From: Kitasatospora sp. MAP12-44
GTDB taxonomy: Bacteria; Actinomycetota; Actinomycetes; Streptomycetales; Streptomycetaceae
Assembly (NCBI RefSeq): GCF_029892095.1
Contig: NZ_JARZAE010000004.1
Coordinates: 1,674,001 to 1,738,000 of the forward strand
Reading direction: 5' to 3'
Length of the DNA stretch: 64,000 nt
The notes below the pieces were generated by a model. That model had not been told where the DNA came from. It saw nothing but the letters and a program-made list of their open reading frames with translations, and did no database searches. Shown here in pieces: positions 32,481-39,846 of this stretch. Positions within the stretch are counted from its first letter, which is position 1, and the number at the start of each line of letters is the position of its first letter. Made by a program: the position numbers and the translations under genes.

Positions 32481-35179
32481 GCACCCGGCTGCTGCGGGTC
32501 TCCTCCAGAGGCTGGGGGGCGCATCACACGCTCGGCTCGGCGGTTCGTGCCGCCGAGCCGGGCGCGGTGATATCGGTCCAACCCGGCCGCTACGCCGAGA
32601 ACATCGTGCTGGACCGCGGCATCACCCTGGTCGCCGAGAAGGGGCCCGGCACCGTCACGCTGGCCGGCGGGCGCGGCATCGCGCTGACCGTCCTCGGCGG
32701 CGCCGGCGAGATCCGCGGCATCGACGTCCAGGGCGGCGACCCCGACCAACCCGCCGTCTCCATCACCGGCGGCAGCACGCTGCTGACGCAGTGCCGGATC
32801 AGCGGCGGCCGGCTGCTGGTCTCCGGCGACGCCGCGCCCACCGTGCGGGACTGCGAGCTCGGCGCCACCGGCGCCATCGGCCTGCACCTGACGGGCGACA
32901 GCCGGGCCGTCGTCGAGCAGAGCAGCATCAGCGACGTCGACGCGATCGGCCTGCTGGTCGAGCACGGCGCCGCGCCGGTCGTCAGCGGGCTGCGGATCAG
33001 CCAGGTGCGCGGCAGCGGGCTGCTGGTGCGCGCCTCGGCGCGCGGCGGCTACACCGACTGTGAGATCACCGGCACCAGCGCGGCGGCCGTCCGGGTCGAG
33101 GACGACGCCCGCCCGCTGCTGCGCAACTGCCGGCTGACCGACGGCCACGCCCAGGGCCTGACCGTCAGCGGCCGCGCGGGGCGGCTCGCCGTCGGTGCCG
33201 GTGCCGGTGCCGGTGCCGGTGCCGGTGAGGGTGAGGGTGAGAGTGAGGGTGCCGACGGTGTGATGGCGGACGGCGTCACGCTGATCGGCTGCGAGATCGC
33301 GCGTACCGGCGGCACCGGTGTCCAGGTCGGCGAGCAGGCCGTGCTGGTGCTGCGCGACTGCCGGATAGCCGAGAGCGGCAAGGCCGGCGTGCTGGTCGGC
33401 GGCGAGGCGGCGCTGCGGATGCTGGACGGCAGCATCAGCGACAGCGCCGACAGCGCGCTCGCCGTCACCGGCTCCGCCCGCGCCGAACTGCGGCGCACCG
33501 CGCTCACCCGGGCAGCCGCCAACGGCGTCTTCACAGCCTGCACCGCCCGGCTCGCGCTGCACGGCTGCACGATCACCGACACCGCTTTCACCGCCGTCCA
33601 CCTGGCCGGCAGCGCACACGCCACGCTGCGCGACTGCGAGGTGCGCGGCACCCCGCAGCACGGCCTGCGGGTCACCGAGCACGCCCTGCTGGACGCTCAG
33701 GACACCACCGTCGAAGCGGCCGAGCTGACCGGGATCACCGTGGAGGGCGGCGACCTGACCGCCCGCCGCTGCCGGATCAGCCGCACCGGCACCGGGATCA
33801 GCCTCACCGGCGAGCACCGCCCGCTGATCGACGACTGCGAGGTGGACACCTGCACCGGCACCGGCCTGGAGCTGGGCGAGGCCAGCGGGGCGCTGGTGGT
33901 CGACACCCGGATCCGCGGCACCCGCTCGGCCGGCGTGCTGATCGGCGAGCGCGCCGCGCCCTGGCTGAGCGACTGCGAGATCAGTGACACCGGGGGCAGC
34001 GGACTGGTGCTCTGGGCCGGCGCCCGCCCCCGGCTGCGCGCCGTCACGGTGGCGCGCGCCGCCAAGAACGGCGTCTACGTCGGCGACGGCGGCCTCGGCC
34101 TGTTCGCCGACTGCGCGATCACCGCGACCGGCTACCCCGCGCTCTACGTCGGCGCGGGCGCCGCGCCCGTCCTGCGCGGCTGCCGGATCCACGCCACCGA
34201 CGAGGACCTCAAGCTCGCCGAGGACGCCGCGCCGGTCTTCGAGCACTGCCGGGTGGAGGACGTCAAGGTCAGCTCGCTGCCCGAGCAGGGTCGCGCCGCC
34301 GCGCCCAGCCCGTTCGCTCCCACTTCCGCCCAAGTCACCGCCCAAGTCACCTCCCAGGAAGGCGACTTGGAGGAGCTCCTCGACGAACTGCGCGCGCTGG
34401 TCGGCCTGGAGCGGGTCAAGCACGACGTCGGCACGCTGGTGAAGCTGATGCAGATGGTCCGCCGGCGCACCGAGGCCGGGCTGCCGCCGCCCCCGCTCAG
34501 CCGGCACCTGGTCTTCGCCGGCAACAGCGGCACCGGCAAGACCACCGTGGCCAGGCTCTACGGCAAGATCCTGGCCGCCCTCGGCCTGCTCTCGCAGGGC
34601 CACCTGGTGGAGACCGACCGCGGCGACCTGGTCGGCGAGTACATCGGCCACACCGCGCCGAAGACCACCGCGGTCTTCCGGCGCGCGCTGGGCGGCGTGC
34701 TCTTCATCGACGAGGCGTACGCCCTGGTGCCGGCCGGCCAGGGCGGCTCGGACTTCGGCCTGGAGGCGATCGCCACCCTGGTCAAGCTGATGGAGGACCA
34801 CCGCGACGACGTGGTGGTGATCGTGGCCGGCTACCCCGACGAGATGAGCCGCTTCATCGACGCCAACCCCGGCCTGGCCTCGCGCTTCGCCCGGACCCTG
34901 GTCTTCGACGACTACGAGGCAGCCGACCTGGTGCAGATCGTCGAGGACAACGCCCGCCGCCACCGCTACGAACTCCCCGCCCCCACCTGCCAAGCCCTGG
35001 AGGCCTACTTCGCCGCCGTGCCGCGCGACGACCGCTTCGGCAACGGTCGCACCGCCCGCCAGCTCTTCCAGCGGATGACCGAACGCCACGCCCGCCGCGT
35101 GGCCGACCTGGACACCCCCACCACCGAGGACCTGCTGACCCTGGTCCCGGCCGACGTCCCGAACCCGACGGAGGCGTAA
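32477..35179 (+). CDS. Beta-helix / EccA-type AAA+ ATPase fusion
   Basis: Cytosolic protein of 900 aa from GTG 32477. Residues about 1-600 form a right-handed parallel beta-helix of repeated coils (pattern LRDCRIAESGKAGVLVGGEA), similar to pectate-lyase-like helices. A hexanucleotide-encoded Gly-Ala/Gly-Glu tract interrupts it near residues 240-259. From about 635 an AAA+ ATPase of the CbbX/SpoVK/EccA family follows: FAGNSGTGKTTVARLYG (K688), LFIDEAYAL (D745, E746), VIVAGYPDEM and GLASRF. EccA ATPases in ESX systems act on substrates or chaperones in the cytosol; a beta-helix in place of the usual TPR N-terminus suggests a different recognition surface (inference). Overlaps the membrane protein gene upstream. 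Confidence 0.85.
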   Translation: MSTRLLRVSSRGWGAHHTLGSAVRAAEPGAVISVQPGRYAENIVLDRGITLVAEKGPGTVTLAGGRGIALTVLGGAGEIRGIDVQGGDPDQPAVSITGGSTLLTQCRISGGRLLVSGDAAPTVRDCELGATGAIGLHLTGDSRAVVEQSSISDVDAIGLLVEHGAAPVVSGLRISQVRGSGLLVRASARGGYTDCEITGTSAAAVRVEDDARPLLRNCRLTDGHAQGLTVSGRAGRLAVGAGAGAGAGAGEGEGESEGADGVMADGVTLIGCEIARTGGTGVQVGEQAVLVLRDCRIAESGKAGVLVGGEAALRMLDGSISDSADSALAVTGSARAELRRTALTRAAANGVFTACTARLALHGCTITDTAFTAVHLAGSAHATLRDCEVRGTPQHGLRVTEHALLDAQDTTVEAAELTGITVEGGDLTARRCRISRTGTGISLTGEHRPLIDDCEVDTCTGTGLELGEASGALVVDTRIRGTRSAGVLIGERAAPWLSDCEISDTGGSGLVLWAGARPRLRAVTVARAAKNGVYVGDGGLGLFADCAITATGYPALYVGAGAAPVLRGCRIHATDEDLKLAEDAAPVFEHCRVEDVKVSSLPEQGRAAAPSPFAPTSAQVTAQVTSQEGDLEELLDELRALVGLERVKHDVGTLVKLMQMVRRRTEAGLPPPPLSRHLVFAGNSGTGKTTVARLYGKILAALGLLSQGHLVETDRGDLVGEYIGHTAPKTTAVFRRALGGVLFIDEAYALVPAGQGGSDFGLEAIATLVKLMEDHRDDVVVIVAGYPDEMSRFIDANPGLASRFARTLVFDDYEAADLVQIVEDNARRHRYELPAPTCQALEAYFAAVPRDDRFGNGRTARQLFQRMTERHARRVADLDTPTTEDLLTLVPADVPNPTEA
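33194..33253 (+). repeat. In-frame hexanucleotide repeat within the beta-helix gene
   Basis: Ten 6-base units: five GGTGCC, three GGTGAG, one AGTGAG and one GGTGCC, encoding a Gly-Ala then Gly-Glu tract. Six-base units keep frame, so length variation would change a surface loop without breaking the gene. Confidence 0.85.
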
Positions 35180-35272
35180 CCGGCCGCCCCGCCCGGCGAT
35201 ACCGGCGCGATACCGATGATCTCTACCTTCCTCTCCAGGCGATCAGCCTGAATTTCCACGGGGAGATAGCAC

Positions 35273-35785
35273 ATGCGCAAGACAGCGGCCGCATTCGCGT
35301 CAGCGGCCATGGCCACCACCGCAGTTGTCGCACTCGGAGCGGCACCGGCGTCGGCCCACCCGATCTGCAACGGAGGCTACTTCTACAGCGTCTCCGGCTC
35401 GGGCACCACCTGGGAGCCCACCAACGTCTCCAGCGACTGGGCGGACCCGGGCGTCACCATCACCTACAACAAGACGTCCACCAGCACCTGGACCGCCACC
35501 TTCTCGGTCTCGGTCGGCGCGGACGCGGGCGTGATCTTCGCCAAGGTGGACACCACCATCGGGGCCAGCGTGGCCAAGTCGTGGACGGAGTCGAACTCCT
35601 GGAGCTACTCGGCCACGGTCAAGGGCAACACCATGGGCCGCCTGATGCTCTTCCACGAGGCCGCCTACGCCAACGTCACCAAGACGGTCCAGTACACCAA
35701 CTGCGCGACCGCGAAGGTCTACACCACCCGCGTGGTGGCACCGCTCAGCTCGAACGTCAACAAGTGGGGCATCCAGTACAACTGA
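35273..35785 (+). CDS. Secreted protein of unknown function
   Basis: Protein of 170 aa with a clear Sec signal peptide (MRKTAAAFASAAMATTAVVA, cleavage after PASA near residue 28). The mature part starts HPICNGGYFY, is rich in Thr, Ser and aromatic residues, and alternates as beta strands (WTATFSVSVGADAGVIFAKV, AYANVTKTVQYTNC), with two Cys that could form a disulfide. CNGG-x-FY is shared with the extracellular domain of the 31287 protein, which may mean relatedness. No enzyme motif is seen. Followed by a hairpin terminator. Confidence 0.75.
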   Translation: MRKTAAAFASAAMATTAVVALGAAPASAHPICNGGYFYSVSGSGTTWEPTNVSSDWADPGVTITYNKTSTSTWTATFSVSVGADAGVIFAKVDTTIGASVAKSWTESNSWSYSATVKGNTMGRLMLFHEAAYANVTKTVQYTNCATAKVYTTRVVAPLSSNVNKWGIQYN

Positions 35786-35797
35786 CCCCACCCCCAA

Positions 35798-35832
35798 GCG
35801 CCGCCCCTCCCCTCCCGGGGTCGGGGCGGCGC
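35798..35832 (+). terminator. Hairpin terminator after secreted-protein gene
   Basis: Perfect 10-bp arms GCGCCGCCCC (35798-35807) and GGGGCGGCGC (35823-35832) with a 15-base loop, 13 bases after the stop. No T-run. Confidence 0.65.
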
Positions 35833-35888
35833 CCCCGCCGGAGCGCCCCCGCCGGAGCGTCCGGGCAGGCGCTCCCTGCAGCTCGTGG

Positions 35889-36122
35889 TCACGGGATGCC
35901 CAGCTCTCGCCGGATCGTGGTGTTCGCCTCGGCGACGTGCGCCCGCAGCGTCTCGGCCGGGTCCGCCGGACGGAGATGCTGCCTCACCGCTTCCCACTCG
36001 CCGCGCATGCCCCCGCCCGGTTCCCGAAGGGTCAGCCGACCGTCGTCAACGTCCGTCACGACCGCCAGCTTCTCGCTCCGGGTATCCACGACGACGGCCC
36101 CGATCTCCGGGGTTTCGTTCAT
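35889..36122 (-). CDS. Small hypothetical protein, regulator-linked
   Basis: Protein of 77 aa, ATG 36122 (MNETPEIGAVVVDTRSEKLA). A longer frame exists from 36230 but would cover the coupled gene upstream. The sequence suggests a small beta fold (AVVTDVDDGRLTLREPGGGM) with a C-terminal helix (AETLRAHVAEANTTIRREL). No family is recognised. Its start overlaps the stop of the 88-aa gene (ATGA). Small genes of this kind often accompany streptomycete XRE regulators. Confidence 0.6.
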   Translation of the reverse strand: MNETPEIGAVVVDTRSEKLAVVTDVDDGRLTLREPGGGMRGEWEAVRQHLRPADPAETLRAHVAEANTTIRRELGIP

Positions 36123-36385
36123 GCCACCACTGCCTCGGCGGTGGCGGCGGCCTTCGCGGCGAGCCCGAGACGGAGCAGCTCGGCAACCGTTGCGGCCTCG
36201 TGCTCCTCCAGGCTGCTCACGGACACCCACGACTTACCCGACTCCTCGAAGACGGCTGGCCCGCCCTGGACCCTGACCGACACCCCGGCGGCCTCCAGTA
36301 CGGCCCGGAGATCGTTCGCGGCGGAGTCCTTGGCAGACACCCGATTCCGAGCCCTGGACCGGATGCGGTCCTCTTCATAGAGCAT
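36119..36385 (-). CDS. Small hypothetical protein, regulator-linked
   Basis: Protein of 88 aa from ATG 36385 (MLYEEDRIRSRARNRVSAKD). A basic N-terminus precedes an alpha/beta part (NDLRAVLEAAGVSVRVQGGP, SWVSVSSLEEHEAATVAELL). No family is recognised. A near-perfect 19-bp hairpin covers the region immediately before its start, including the weak ribosome site. It overlaps the 77-aa gene and lies downstream of an XRE regulator on the same strand, so the three may form one unit. Confidence 0.6.
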   Translation of the reverse strand: MLYEEDRIRSRARNRVSAKDSAANDLRAVLEAAGVSVRVQGGPAVFEESGKSWVSVSSLEEHEAATVAELLRLGLAAKAAATAEAVVA

Positions 36386-36428
36386 TGGCCTCTACCTTCC
36401 TGATCAGTCATCAGAAGGTAGAGGCCAA
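36385..36428 (-). promoter_or_regulatory. Long hairpin sequestering a start region
   Basis: Arms 36385-36399 and 36414-36428 (15 perfect bp, extended to 19 by inner TGAT/ATCA with one bulge) lie between the XRE gene stop and the 88-aa gene start, touching its ATG. It could be a terminator for the XRE gene or a translational lock on the small gene. Confidence 0.6.
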
Positions 36429-36471
36429 CGGCCAGAGCGACGGACCCAAGCTGTACCAGTGCCCGAATAGG

Positions 36472-37695
36472 CTAAGCCGCGACCCCCACCGCCTCGGCCA
36501 GCTCCACGGCGTCCGCCCGAAGTGGACCCGTCGCGGTGCGGGCCAGCTCAAGCACCAGGGAGCGCCCAGCTGGCACGTAGCGGACCCCCTCGGGCGAGAC
36601 CTCGAAGGCCCGCTTCAAGTAGTGAACCGCGCCCGCCGGTTCATGGCGTGCGTACTCCGACCGGGCAGCGTCGATGTACAGGCGAGAGCGCCGTTCAGTA
36701 CTCGGGACGCTCTCCGGGTCCACCTCTGAGGCACGCCGGAGCGCCGAGCCCGGAGTCTTCAGCTCAACCGCCATGGTGACGCCGTGGACGGCCACGTTCG
36801 CAATCCCGAAGACGCTCCAGGGGTGCCAGTAGCCTGGGGCTAGCTGAGCCGTCCGCTCGGCCTCGCCGAACCACCGCCAAGCATCCCCTTCGCGGCCGTC
36901 CTCGGCGGACGTCATCGCAGCCTTCAACGCGATCGAGCCGAACGTTCCCCGGAGGAATTCCGAGCCGTCTTCGAGCAGCGGCCGGAGGGAGTCGGCGGCG
37001 TCGGCCAGCAGCCGAAGGCACTCCTCGCTGTGGCCGCTGCTCGCAAGGCCGTTGGCGGCGATCCACGCTGAGAAGGCCAACATCACCGGATCGTCGGACT
37101 CTTCAGCAGCCATCCGCGCGCGGTCCACAAGCACCCAGTACAGCTCGGGCTCCACGATATGAGCGGCGTACATCTGAGCCAGCGCGTACGCCTCAACGAG
37201 GATCTTGTACGCCTGCCGACGCTCGGCCCCCTCACGGCCCCTCGCGGTGTGGTGACACGTCAGCAGCAGATCGGGGAGCACCGCGCCGACCTCGGTCCGG
37301 TTGTGGGCGCTGGCGTGCCACACATTCCAGGTCTGCCGGACGCGGCCGGCGAGTTCGTCCAGGGTGGTCGGGAGGTCGTTCGGGCGACGGAACGCGCCAG
37401 CGTGGACGGCTTCCCGGAGCTCGGGCACGGCCGAGTGCGAGAGCTTCCCCCACGATCCGGCCGGGAGCACGCCGGGAGTACCCGTCAGCGCGCCGATATC
37501 GTCCAAGCGGAGCACCTGAGCCAGGCGTGCCAGCATGCCGACGTTGCGCAGCGGGCGCTCCCCGTTCTCGATCTTCTTCAGCCACTCAGTCGAGCGACCG
37601 ACCAGACCGGCCAGGACCGGCCGAGTCATTCCGCGTCGCTCGCGGTGATAACGCACTCGTTCGCCGGTCGTCAGCTCTGCGGGAAGCTCGGTCAT
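36472..37695 (-). CDS. XRE-family regulator with long TPR-like C-terminus
   Basis: DNA-binding protein of 407 aa, ATG 37695 after AGGAG. Residues about 10-65 form the helix-turn-helix (ERVRYHRERRGMTRPVLAGL, then STEWLKKIENGERPL). The remaining 340 residues are helical and TPR-like (EAYALAQMYAAHIVE, SEECLRLLADAADSLRPLL, AVHYLKRAFEVS). This layout is common in actinobacterial XRE regulators paired with small unknown genes. The coding sequence looks somewhat less GC-biased than its neighbours, so this three-gene island may have been inserted in the type VII locus. Confidence 0.85.
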   Translation of the reverse strand: MTELPAELTTGERVRYHRERRGMTRPVLAGLVGRSTEWLKKIENGERPLRNVGMLARLAQVLRLDDIGALTGTPGVLPAGSWGKLSHSAVPELREAVHAGAFRRPNDLPTTLDELAGRVRQTWNVWHASAHNRTEVGAVLPDLLLTCHHTARGREGAERRQAYKILVEAYALAQMYAAHIVEPELYWVLVDRARMAAEESDDPVMLAFSAWIAANGLASSGHSEECLRLLADAADSLRPLLEDGSEFLRGTFGSIALKAAMTSAEDGREGDAWRWFGEAERTAQLAPGYWHPWSVFGIANVAVHGVTMAVELKTPGSALRRASEVDPESVPSTERRSRLYIDAARSEYARHEPAGAVHYLKRAFEVSPEGVRYVPAGRSLVLELARTATGPLRADAVELAEAVGVAA

Positions 37696-37898
37696 CGATC
37701 GCTCCTGAGATGTCAAGGCCCTCGCCCGAGAGTACGCCCGCTGACCGGTCCGGCGGGAGGGATCAGAGCAGCCTGACGCCCGGTTGGAATCTGACGCGAC
37801 GGATGCGGGTCGGGCAAGGGTCACGCTCGCTTCGCTGCGCCGGCCCGAAAGGTCGACGACGCCGACTTCCCCGTCAGCGCAGTGGAGTTGGCCCGGGG

Positions 37899-38540
37899 CT
37901 ACGTGGTGGTGACGACCGGGGGCGGGGGGTCGGGGAAGAAGGAGTTGCGGTCGGCGGAGGCGTACTGCTGGCCGGCGGCGTTGAGGGCCACCACGTACTG
38001 GCCGACGCTTTCGAGGGCGTCGGCGATCTGGCGCAGCACCTCGCTCATCACGGGGTTCATCGCGGCCGCGTAGGCGTTGGCGGCCTGCTGGACCGGGCCG
38101 TCGGCCTCGATGGTGTCGGGGATGCTGGGGCCGGGGCCGTTGGAGACGCCGTAGTAGACCGAGTTGCTGTCGTGCGAGACGGTCTCGGTGGCCTGCTGGC
38201 CGAAGACGGTGCCGCCGTCGATCGCGGAGCGGACCAGCTCCTTGAGGTGCATATAGCCGGCCACCGAGCTGCGGGCCTGGGCCAGGATCCCGTTCTCGGC
38301 GTCCCGGATGCTCTCCAGGTCCACCATGAAGGCGGGGTGGTTGCGGTGACCGCCGGCGCTTCCGCTGCCGGTGCCGGTGGTGCCGACGATCAGCGGGGCG
38401 TCGCCCCAGATCACCTGCAGGTACGGGTCGGGGACGTAGCTGGGCGTGGGGCCCGAGGGGCCGCCGGAGTCGGCGGTGGGCCCGTCGGTGGCGTCGTTGC
38501 GCGGTGGGCCGTGCTGCGCGTTGTGGGGTGTCGAGGCCAC
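37899..38540 (-). CDS. Probable type VII-secreted helical protein
   Basis: Protein of 213 aa from GTG 38540 with GGAGGAA 4 bases upstream. After a Gly/Pro/Thr-rich first 70 residues, the C-terminal part is helical (VQQAANAYAAAMNPVMSEVL, RQIADALESVGQYVVAL) and ends with YASADRNSFF, where YASAD fits the YxxxD/E type VII signal. No WxG turn is present. It is divergent from the WXG100 pair before the giant gene. I read it as a substrate or chaperone of the system (inference); the exact family is not recognised. Confidence 0.65.
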   Translation of the reverse strand: MASTPHNAQHGPPRNDATDGPTADSGGPSGPTPSYVPDPYLQVIWGDAPLIVGTTGTGSGSAGGHRNHPAFMVDLESIRDAENGILAQARSSVAGYMHLKELVRSAIDGGTVFGQQATETVSHDSNSVYYGVSNGPGPSIPDTIEADGPVQQAANAYAAAMNPVMSEVLRQIADALESVGQYVVALNAAGQQYASADRNSFFPDPPPPVVTTT

Positions 38541-38577
38541 GGTTCCTCCGCGGGGGTGCCGGCGAGCAGTCGGTCTA

Positions 38578-38768
38578 AGACCGACCGGCAAATGGTGGGT
38601 GGAGGAAGGAGCGGCGTCCGGGCCGAGTCTGGGCGGTGCCGACGAGGGAGCCACTGCGGAGCTGAGGGCCCCTCCTGCCCGTTGCCGGGCAAGGAGGGAG
38701 ACTGAGGAGAAGCCGTCCAGGCGACAGCCCGGGCGTCGCGACGCCGCCCACCATTTGCCGGTCGGTCT
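38578..38768. repeat. MITE-like element or structured RNA with 22-bp terminal inverted repeats
   Basis: Exact 22-bp inverted repeats at 38578-38599 and 38747-38768 bound 191 bases. Inner sequences also pair: CGGCGTC near the left end with GACGCCG near the right, and a central stem (CTCCTGCCCG with CGGGCAAGGAG). No target-site duplication is obvious. It occupies half of the 386-base divergent spacer between T7-related genes, which is otherwise without a gene. It may be a non-autonomous mobile element or a leader RNA. Confidence 0.65.
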
Positions 38769-38926
38769 GAAGGCCATTGTCGCGGGCGCGCGCGGGCAGG
38801 GCGAGAGTCCCCGTTCGGGGACGGCGGGTGCGCAAAAGAGGGGGAATGCCCTGGTGGCGGGCATGCTCCTACGATCGGGCGCGGGGGTGCTGCCACGGGG
38901 CAGTCCGGACCGGTGAGGAGCGCAGT

Positions 38927-39250
38927 GTGGCCAGCGACAATACGATCACTCCGGCCGAGTTCAAGGTCGACCTGGCCCAACTGGCCGACGCCATCGTGAT
39001 CGTGGGCGCCCGCAAGGACTCGATCACCAACGAGGTGTCGATCATCAACGGCATCTTCCAGCAGGCCGAGAGCTGCTGGACCGGTCCGGCCGGGACGTCC
39101 TTCGCCAGCTTCCAGGCCGAGTTCACCCAGGACATGCTGGCCCTCAACGACCTGCTGGCCGAGATGGTGACCCGGATGACCGCGGCCCACGACCAGTACG
39201 TCCAGGTCGAGGAGGCCAACACCGCCAACTTCCAGACCAGCAAAGCCTAG
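38927..39250 (+). CDS. WXG100-family (EsxA/B-like) protein 3
   Basis: Small helical protein of 107 aa from GTG 38927 with GAGGAG 6 bases upstream. Helix 1 is FKVDLAQLADAIVIVGARKD; the turn motif is WTG in SCWTGPAGTSF; helix 2 continues to HDQYVQVEEAN, where YVQVE is the YxxxE signal. It forms a pair with the next gene, 8 bases away, both just upstream of the giant gene, so they are probably its co-secreted helper or chaperone pair (inference from how LXG/ESX toxins are organised). Confidence 0.87.
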   Translation: MASDNTITPAEFKVDLAQLADAIVIVGARKDSITNEVSIINGIFQQAESCWTGPAGTSFASFQAEFTQDMLALNDLLAEMVTRMTAAHDQYVQVEEANTANFQTSKA

Positions 39251-39258
39251 GAGCCGCC

Positions 39259-39744
39259 GTGATCACGCCAGCCCCCGCCGTCTACGCCGGTCCGGGCGTC
39301 GACGCCACCATCTCGGTGGACGCCGAGCTGCTGCTCAACTTCAGCAAGCAGGTGCTGGTGCAGCTGCAGGGCATCGGGTCGGACATCAGCACCATCTTCA
39401 CCACGCTCGACGCGCTGCAGCTGGGCTGGGCGGGCCAAACCGCCCAGGAGGCCAAGGACTTCTTCGACCGGCTGCAGGCCTGCCTGACGGTGCTCTACGG
39501 CAAGAGCGGCGACCAGACCAGCGAGCAGAACAGCATCCTGGGCCGGGTCGCCACCGCGCTCGACACCGCCGGCAACAACTACCTGGCGGCCGAGGACGCG
39601 ATCGTCGACCTGTTCTACTTCACCGGTTCCGTCTCGGACACGGCGATCTGGAACACCTACAACGGTGTTGGCGGCGGCACCGGCGGCGGCGAGTCGACCA
39701 ACATCACCGACCCGACGTTCACCTCGATCGCCGAGGTCTTCTGA
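39259..39744 (+). CDS. WXG100-family protein 4 with C-terminal extension
   Basis: Protein of 161 aa from GTG 39259 (MITPAPAVYAGPGVD) with TAGGAG upstream. Helix 1 is AELLLNFSKQVLVQLQGIGS, the turn motif WAG in QLGWAGQTAQ, and helix 2 leads to NNYLAAEDAIV with YLAAE as the YxxxE signal. A further 50 residues, Gly/Thr-rich, make it longer than a minimal WXG100 protein. It lies between WXG100 protein 3 and the giant gene, likely in one transcript. Confidence 0.85.
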   Translation: MITPAPAVYAGPGVDATISVDAELLLNFSKQVLVQLQGIGSDISTIFTTLDALQLGWAGQTAQEAKDFFDRLQACLTVLYGKSGDQTSEQNSILGRVATALDTAGNNYLAAEDAIVDLFYFTGSVSDTAIWNTYNGVGGGTGGGESTNITDPTFTSIAEVF

Positions 39745-39774
39745 CCCGTTCCGCACGTACCTCCGTCCCGCCGT

Positions 39775-39802
39775 ACCTCCGACCTCCGACCTCCGACCTC
39801 CG
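39775..39802. repeat. Four tandem ACCTCCG heptamers upstream of the giant gene
   Basis: Four exact 7-base copies, with partial copies on both sides (about 39758-39820), fill the leader between WXG100 protein 4 and the giant gene. Slippage here would change spacing in the mRNA but not the frame of either gene. Confidence 0.85.
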
Positions 39803-39846
39803 TAACTGCGTACCTCCGTACCCCCGTTCCCCAAGGTGGATGAGCG

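Noticed and set aside
34378..35160. Considered as RuBisCO activase CbbX
   Set aside because: The AAA+ domain is CbbX/SpoVK-like, but there are no RuBisCO genes and the gene sits in a type VII locus, so the EccA-type reading is preferred.
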